Shown: in pieces, positions 60,004 through 64,000 of the stretch | How the letters are laid out: each line of letters starts with the position of its first letter | Position numbering within the stretch: position 1 is the stretch's first letter | Notes under the pieces: generated by a model | The model's input: the letters and a program-made list of their open reading frames with translations, nothing else | Told to the model about the DNA's origin: nothing | Databases searched by the model: none | Assembly: GCF_018131005.1 (NCBI RefSeq) | Contig: NZ_JAFCJK010000002.1 | Location: forward strand, 124,001 to 188,000 | Source: Bradyrhizobium lablabi | GTDB taxonomy: Bacteria; Pseudomonadota; Alphaproteobacteria; Rhizobiales; Xanthobacteraceae | Reading direction: 5' to 3' | Length of the DNA: 64,000 bases | Translations under genes and position numbers: made by a program

Positions 60004-61455
60004 CTACATCCCGTACAGGATCTTCAGGTCGCCGCTTGCGCGCAGGGCGATCACGACACCGTCGGCGGGCAGATTGACCTTCTCGAGCCTGGCCGAGGAG
60101 AGATGCCCTTCCATGCGGAAGCCGTCCTTCAGCGGCCGGTTGAGCTTGGCATTGGCGGCGTTCAGCAGGTTCTCATAGGCGATACCATAGTCGACATTCA
60201 CCTTCGACGCGAGTTGCGCGGCGATCGGATTGATCACCGGTGCAAGGCCCTCGTCACTGGTCGCTACGCCGACATCGGACAGCCGGATGGCATGGCCGTC
60301 AGCATCGACCTGGATCGCGCCCGAGAGATAGACCCAGGTCCCGGCCGCGGGATCCGTCTCGGACGCCTTTGCCAGGCGCAGACCAATCACGAGCTTGCCG
60401 TTCGATGGATAGACGTCCACGTCGCGAACGGCGATGCCGGCCGCAAGCGGCATCGCCGCAATAGCCTGCTTGAGCTTGTCCTTGAGCACGTCATAGCCGA
60501 CCCGGACCGGGAGGATGACGTCGAGCTCGCCGGGCGTACCGACGTCGTGGCCGAGCGAGGGCAACTCCGTCGGCGTCACGGGCGACGGGTTCTGGCCGAC
60601 GATGGTTTCGGCCGTCCCGGACAGTTCGAGCGAGCCGCGTAGCACCCTTGAATCCGCCCGCACGCCGGCAAATGCAGCGGCCTGCGGTGTCATCTGCAGC
60701 CAGACCTGCGGATTGTCGGAGAGCTGCACCGGCTCGAAGGCGTGCCGCCACGCCGTCTCCGCCTTGTCGTGCAGGTCAAGGCGCCGGGCCGCGGCCAGAG
60801 CGCGCGACCTGACCAAAGCGAGCTGGCTGTGGATTCGGGGCTCGGCATATTTCGCCAGCGGAATCGCCCTGCCCATCACACGCAGGACTGGCGGCTCGTC
60901 CCAGTGGAAGGCGTCGCTGATATTGAGGTCGAGCGACCAGTCGCGGCTGAGCTGCGGACGAGCCTCGACTTCCACCGTGGCGCTGGCCTCGGTCTCGCCA
61001 TGGATGCGCGACGTGAAGCGGTTGGCGCCCTGCCCTTCGAGCGCGCCGTAGATCGGCAGCGAGCCATAGACGCGATCGCCGCGGCCATAGAGCGACACCC
61101 CGCCCCGCTCGACATAGCCCCACACATCGCAATTGGCGTTGACGCGGAAGAACAGGACGCGCCGGTGCACGCAACTGACGCGTTCGTCGATGCTGGCAAG
61201 CCGCCGCGGGATGTCCTTCTCGATGTCGTCGGCAAGCGCGCGCAGACCGAACTCGACGGTCGCCGATATCCGCGACTCCGTACTGAACGGAGCAACGGTA
61301 TCGGGCGCCAGCGGCGGCCTGTCGGCCGCCGACGCCACCGAGCAAAAGCCGACGACACCGATTGCAGCCGCGCAGGCAGCGAGCGATCCCCCGTTGAAGA
61401 CATGTGCCAAAGCTTTGCTCGCGGTACGGGTACTATCAACCGTAATCATTTTCAT
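60004..61455 (-). CDS. DUF4403 family protein, secreted (483 aa)
   Basis: A signal-type segment (AACAAAIGVVGFCSVASAAD) is followed by repeated beta-rich units such as SRISATVEFGLRALADDIEK, SGTAETIVGQNPSPVTPTEL and LVIGLRLAKASETDPAAGTW, the layout of DUF4403 proteins. Their TULIP-like folds suggest lipid or hydrophobic-ligand binding in the periplasm, but no activity is established. It converges with the autotransporter with a 43-base gap. Confidence 0.8.
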   Translation of the reverse strand: MKMITVDSTRTASKALAHVFNGGSLAACAAAIGVVGFCSVASAADRPPLAPDTVAPFSTESRISATVEFGLRALADDIEKDIPRRLASIDERVSCVHRRVLFFRVNANCDVWGYVERGGVSLYGRGDRVYGSLPIYGALEGQGANRFTSRIHGETEASATVEVEARPQLSRDWSLDLNISDAFHWDEPPVLRVMGRAIPLAKYAEPRIHSQLALVRSRALAAARRLDLHDKAETAWRHAFEPVQLSDNPQVWLQMTPQAAAFAGVRADSRVLRGSLELSGTAETIVGQNPSPVTPTELPSLGHDVGTPGELDVILPVRVGYDVLKDKLKQAIAAMPLAAGIAVRDVDVYPSNGKLVIGLRLAKASETDPAAGTWVYLSGAIQVDADGHAIRLSDVGVATSDEGLAPVINPIAAQLASKVNVDYGIAYENLLNAANAKLNRPLKDGFRMEGHLSSARLEKVNLPADGVVIALRASGDLKILYGM

Positions 61456-61769
61456 TAAGATCTCCGTCGTCGGTAACGGCGGCGGGCGGCATCCGGTCTA
61501 GCCCCTCAACGCAGCCGGCGGTCGAAAACAAATACGGCTTCAATATGCAGCTATCGGCCCGCGCTATATCCGTCTCCGCAGGGCCCGAAAGGTTAAGAAG
61601 AATCCTCAAAAAAGCAGTCGGAACGCTGAACGGGCCTGCGGCGCGCATTCAGGTGGCCGGGAAGGCTCAGAGGAATCCTTGTGACCTCTGCGCCTTAAAT
61701 GCCGAGCGCGAAGCCGCGCCACTTTTGGCGCGACCCCTGCCTACCTCCGCCGCAAGGGACCGCTTCCGG
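61456..61769. other. Intergenic stretch without a supported gene
   Basis: The first 100 bases contain the promoter side of the DUF4403 gene and are moderately AT-rich. The remaining ORFs are short and overlapping. Nothing is recognised. Confidence 0.35.
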
Positions 61770-61889
61770 CTAATCCGGCGATACCAAGAGCGAGGCGAGA
61801 TATCCGTAGTAGGCAGTTACCGCCAGCGCTAGTGCAATCGCACCACCAGCGACGATGTCCGCTGCCACGCGAGAATTCATGCCCTTCAT
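61770..61889 (-). CDS. Small single-helix membrane protein (39 aa)
   Basis: MKGMNSRVAADIVAGGAIAL then ALAVTAYYGYLASLLVSPD: a short polar start followed by one ~25-residue hydrophobic segment. It lies 56 bases downstream of the Rieske-FAD gene on the same strand. No strong Shine-Dalgarno (the AAGGG overlaps the second ATG). It may be a real membrane micro-protein or chance. Confidence 0.35.
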   Translation of the reverse strand: MKGMNSRVAADIVAGGAIALALAVTAYYGYLASLLVSPD

Positions 61890-61945
61890 GAGTCTGCAAG
61901 CGAACAGCGGACCGTTTGTTCCTCGGCCGGTCTGTCGTCGGAATG

Positions 61946-63490
61946 TCAGACCCGCTCGCCCTGCTCCATGGCGAGTTCGGCGCGCAGACTGTCCAGGTCG
62001 CGGTAGATCGAGGCGACGGCCAACACGCGGCCCTTGCTCTTGTAGCGTAGCAGGCAGTCCCTGCCCTTGATGTCGCCGTCGATGGCGATCTCGTCCCATG
62101 TTTCGGCGTGCCCGACATAGTTGATCGGCACGTCGTAATGCTGGCTCCAGAAAAACGGCACGGCGTCGAAGACCTCGCGCCGGCCGAGCATGTTGCGGGC
62201 TGCGAGCTGGCCCTGACGCTCGGCGACCACCCAATGCTCGACACGGATGTCGCCGCCCGAATGGCGGTCCGGCCAGCGTGCGATGTCGCCCGCGGCATAG
62301 ATGCCGGGTACGCTGGTCTCAAGCTGGGCATTCACCGCCACGCCCCGATCGATTTTGAGCCCCGCCTGCTCGGCGAGCGCGAGCCGCGGGCGCACGCCAA
62401 CTCCGACGACGACCAGTTCGGCCTCCAATGTCGCGCCGCTCTTCAAGGCGGCGCGCTTGCCGTCGATGGTGGCGACGGTGTCGCCGAGATGGAAGACCAC
62501 GCCGTGCTCCTCATGGAGGGCGCGCACGAAGTCTCCCATGTCGGGTCCGAGGATGCGTTCCATCGGGCGTGCCTCGGGTGCCACGACATGAACCTCGAGA
62601 TCGCGCGCACGCAAGGCCGCCGCAGCCTCGAGCCCGATGAAGCTCGCGCCGATGACGATGGCGCGGCGCGCGTTCTTGGCCGCCGCGATGATCGCGCGGC
62701 TGTCGGCGAGCGAGCGTAACGTGTGGACATGCGGCTGATCGGCCCCCGGGATCAGCAACCGCACCGGCTCGGCGCCGGTTGCAAGCAGCAGGCGGTCGTA
62801 AGGCACCGTCTTGCCGTCGGCAAGCGCGACCTGGTTCGCATTGGCGACAATCGCGGTCACGTTGGTCGCAAGGCGAAGATCGATGTTCGAGTCGCGATAG
62901 AACTCGTCCGGCCGTAATGGCACCCACTCTTCCGGCGCACTGCCCGCGAGATAGTCCTTCGACAAATTGGGACGATCGACCGGCGGCGCTGCATCGCTGC
63001 TGAGCATCGTGATATCGCCACCGAACCCCTCGCGTCTCAGCATTTCCGCGGCAGTGAAGCCTGCGGCGCCACCGCCGACAACGACGATCCGCTTCGGCGC
63101 ATCCGCCGCCGATGGCTTTGAAGCATGCCGAGGCGCCTGCTTGTCGGGCTGCGCCTGCCTGGCCTTGACGACGACACGGTCATCGCCCTGCTCCACCTTC
63201 CACACCGAGAGCGGCGACAGCGCTGGCGCACGTGTCGCTTCGCCAGTGCGCAAATCGAAGCAGGCGTGGTGCCAGGGGCAGCGGATGCTGTCGCCGACCA
63301 CGAGCCCGTCGGAAAGCGGACCGTGATAGTGGCTGCAATGCGCATCGATGGCGAAGATCTCGGCACCCTTGCGGACCAGTAGCACCTCGTCCTCGCCGAC
63401 ATGGCCGAGCAGCATGTCGTTCTCGAAGGCGCTGAGGGCGACGCCTTGCGTGAGGTCAGGACCGGCAGGTCCCTTGTTCTCTTCGGCCAT
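61946..63490 (-). CDS. Rieske [2Fe-2S] + FAD-dependent NAD(P)H reductase fusion (514 aa)
   Basis: Start MAEENKGPAG chosen because AGGGAGG precedes it. N-terminal Rieske domain with ligands C52-x-H54 (DAHCSHYHGPL) and C71-x2-H74 (CPWHHACFDL). From ~125: FAD fold RIVVVGGGAAGFTAAEMLRR, NAD-binding ARRAIVIGASFIGLEAAAAL, FAD motif 2 in VPGIYAAGDIARWPD, and a C-terminal reductase domain (PFFWSQHYDVPINYVGHAET). This is the AIF-like/ferredoxin-NAD(P) reductase type with a built-in Rieske domain. It probably carries electrons from NAD(P)H to an acceptor; no terminal oxygenase is beside it. Confidence 0.9.
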   Translation of the reverse strand: MAEENKGPAGPDLTQGVALSAFENDMLLGHVGEDEVLLVRKGAEIFAIDAHCSHYHGPLSDGLVVGDSIRCPWHHACFDLRTGEATRAPALSPLSVWKVEQGDDRVVVKARQAQPDKQAPRHASKPSAADAPKRIVVVGGGAAGFTAAEMLRREGFGGDITMLSSDAAPPVDRPNLSKDYLAGSAPEEWVPLRPDEFYRDSNIDLRLATNVTAIVANANQVALADGKTVPYDRLLLATGAEPVRLLIPGADQPHVHTLRSLADSRAIIAAAKNARRAIVIGASFIGLEAAAALRARDLEVHVVAPEARPMERILGPDMGDFVRALHEEHGVVFHLGDTVATIDGKRAALKSGATLEAELVVVGVGVRPRLALAEQAGLKIDRGVAVNAQLETSVPGIYAAGDIARWPDRHSGGDIRVEHWVVAERQGQLAARNMLGRREVFDAVPFFWSQHYDVPINYVGHAETWDEIAIDGDIKGRDCLLRYKSKGRVLAVASIYRDLDSLRAELAMEQGERV

Positions 63491-63596
63491 TCGCGTTTCC
63501 TCCCTGAGGACGCGCCAATGGCAACCAAAGCACATCTTCGCCTTCGGTTCCAATCAGAAAGACACACTGGCTGTCGTGTTAGGGCATCGACGCGGA

Positions 63597-64000
63597 TCAG
63601 ATCGATTTCACTTCGTTGCCGTCCATTCGCACCGCGTTGCCGGTCATCCAGCGCGCTCCAGGCGAGACCAGGAAGGCCATGAGTTCGGCGATCTCCTCGG
63701 GGCGGCCGTAGCGTTCGATGCCCGCCTCTTTCGGAAACTTGATCAGGGCTTCTTCAATGGTCATCCCATGCGCCGGCGCCCATTTCGCGAGGTAGGATTC
63801 CCGCCGTCCGGTCATCACAGCCCCAGGCAGGACGCTGTTGACCTGGATGCCGTCAGCGATGCCCTTGTCAGCGAACGCCTTGGCAAGCGCCACGATCGCA
63901 GCGTTTATCGTGCCTACCGCCGCGTAGCCGGCCTTGGGAAAGAGCGCCGAATTCCCCGACATCAGGATGACCGATCCGCGCGACTTCTTCAGGGCCTCCC
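63597..64000 (-). CDS. SDR-family protein, partial (5' end beyond the window)
   Basis: The visible C-terminal part (EALKKSRGSVILMSGNSALF, GIQVNSVLPGAVMTGRRESY, AELMAFLVSPGARWMTGNAVR, DGNEVKSI) is SDR-like. At the position of the YxxxK motif it reads KAGYAAVGTINAAI, so the catalytic Lys is replaced by Gly; either this is an atypical SDR with changed activity or a non-dehydrogenase. The N-terminal cofactor domain lies outside the window. It is 106 bases upstream of the Rieske-FAD gene on the same strand and may share its transcript. Confidence 0.8.
   Translation of the reverse strand, partial: EALKKSRGSVILMSGNSALFPKAGYAAVGTINAAIVALAKAFADKGIADGIQVNSVLPGAVMTGRRESYLAKWAPAHGMTIEEALIKFPKEAGIERYGRPEEIAELMAFLVSPGARWMTGNAVRMDGNEVKSI

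Noticed and set aside
1..64000. CRISPR array
   Set aside because: No series of regularly spaced identical repeats was seen on reading the window.

Overview
The window looks like chromosomal DNA of a Bradyrhizobium-type alphaproteobacterium (Nitrobacteraceae). GC is high throughout. Several intergenic stretches resemble repeats I remember as scattered through Bradyrhizobium genomes. The gene families also fit: VirK-like, Flp pilin, paired DUF1254 proteins, DUF4403, GMC oxidoreductase and many SDR/acyl-CoA genes. The genus call rests on recognition, not on a search.

Layout. 0-9.5 kb is accessory and decayed: small hypothetical genes, a lipoprotein, an L,D-transpeptidase, a GMC oxidoreductase, an alpha/beta hydrolase and a VirK gene each broken by one missing base, a scrap of a metallo-beta-lactamase-fold gene, and a truncated zinc-finger gene joined to a gutted integrase beside tRNA-Trp. 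9.7-23 kb is ordinary lipid/acyl metabolism: a serine hydrolase, two SDRs, a histidine phosphatase, an APH-like kinase with an acyl-CoA dehydrogenase, a divergent TetR regulator, a class III CoA-transferase, an acyltransferase and a dehalogenase-like HAD. 23.5-34 kb holds a peptidoglycan-binding protein overlapping a metzincin-like protease, two DUF1254 proteins, an Flp pilin and a string of small hypotheticals.

34.8-53.2 kb is the unusual part. Twelve same-strand genes, most overlapping by 1-4 bases or separated by 11-25, form what looks like one 17-kb operon. It encodes (i) a 1693-residue protein carrying an amidase_2/PGRP-like domain, a trypsin/V8-like protease and a papain-like cysteine protease; (ii) four paralogues of a family I cannot name, one fused to a SAM methyltransferase; (iii) a subtilisin; (iv) a second, two-member paralogue family; (v) three small or medium beta-rich or unknown proteins and one that faintly resembles ABBA aromatic prenyltransferases; and (vi) a 35-codon ORF. 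On the opposite strand a BTAD-type (SARP-like) regulator and a small partner face the operon's end. No phage tail, sheath, baseplate, secretion ATPase or toxin-immunity gene is visible. I regard it as a candidate undescribed multiprotein assembly or antagonism/processing system.

54.3-64 kb has tRNA-Gly and a tiny self-contained transcription unit: near-consensus promoter, a 15-base Shine-Dalgarno matching the whole 16S 3' tail, a 14-codon ORF and a perfect 12-bp terminator. It is followed by a YCII protein, a GrlR-like protein, an MltB-type lytic transglycosylase, an autotransporter, a DUF4403 protein, a Rieske-FAD reductase, and an SDR cut by the window end.
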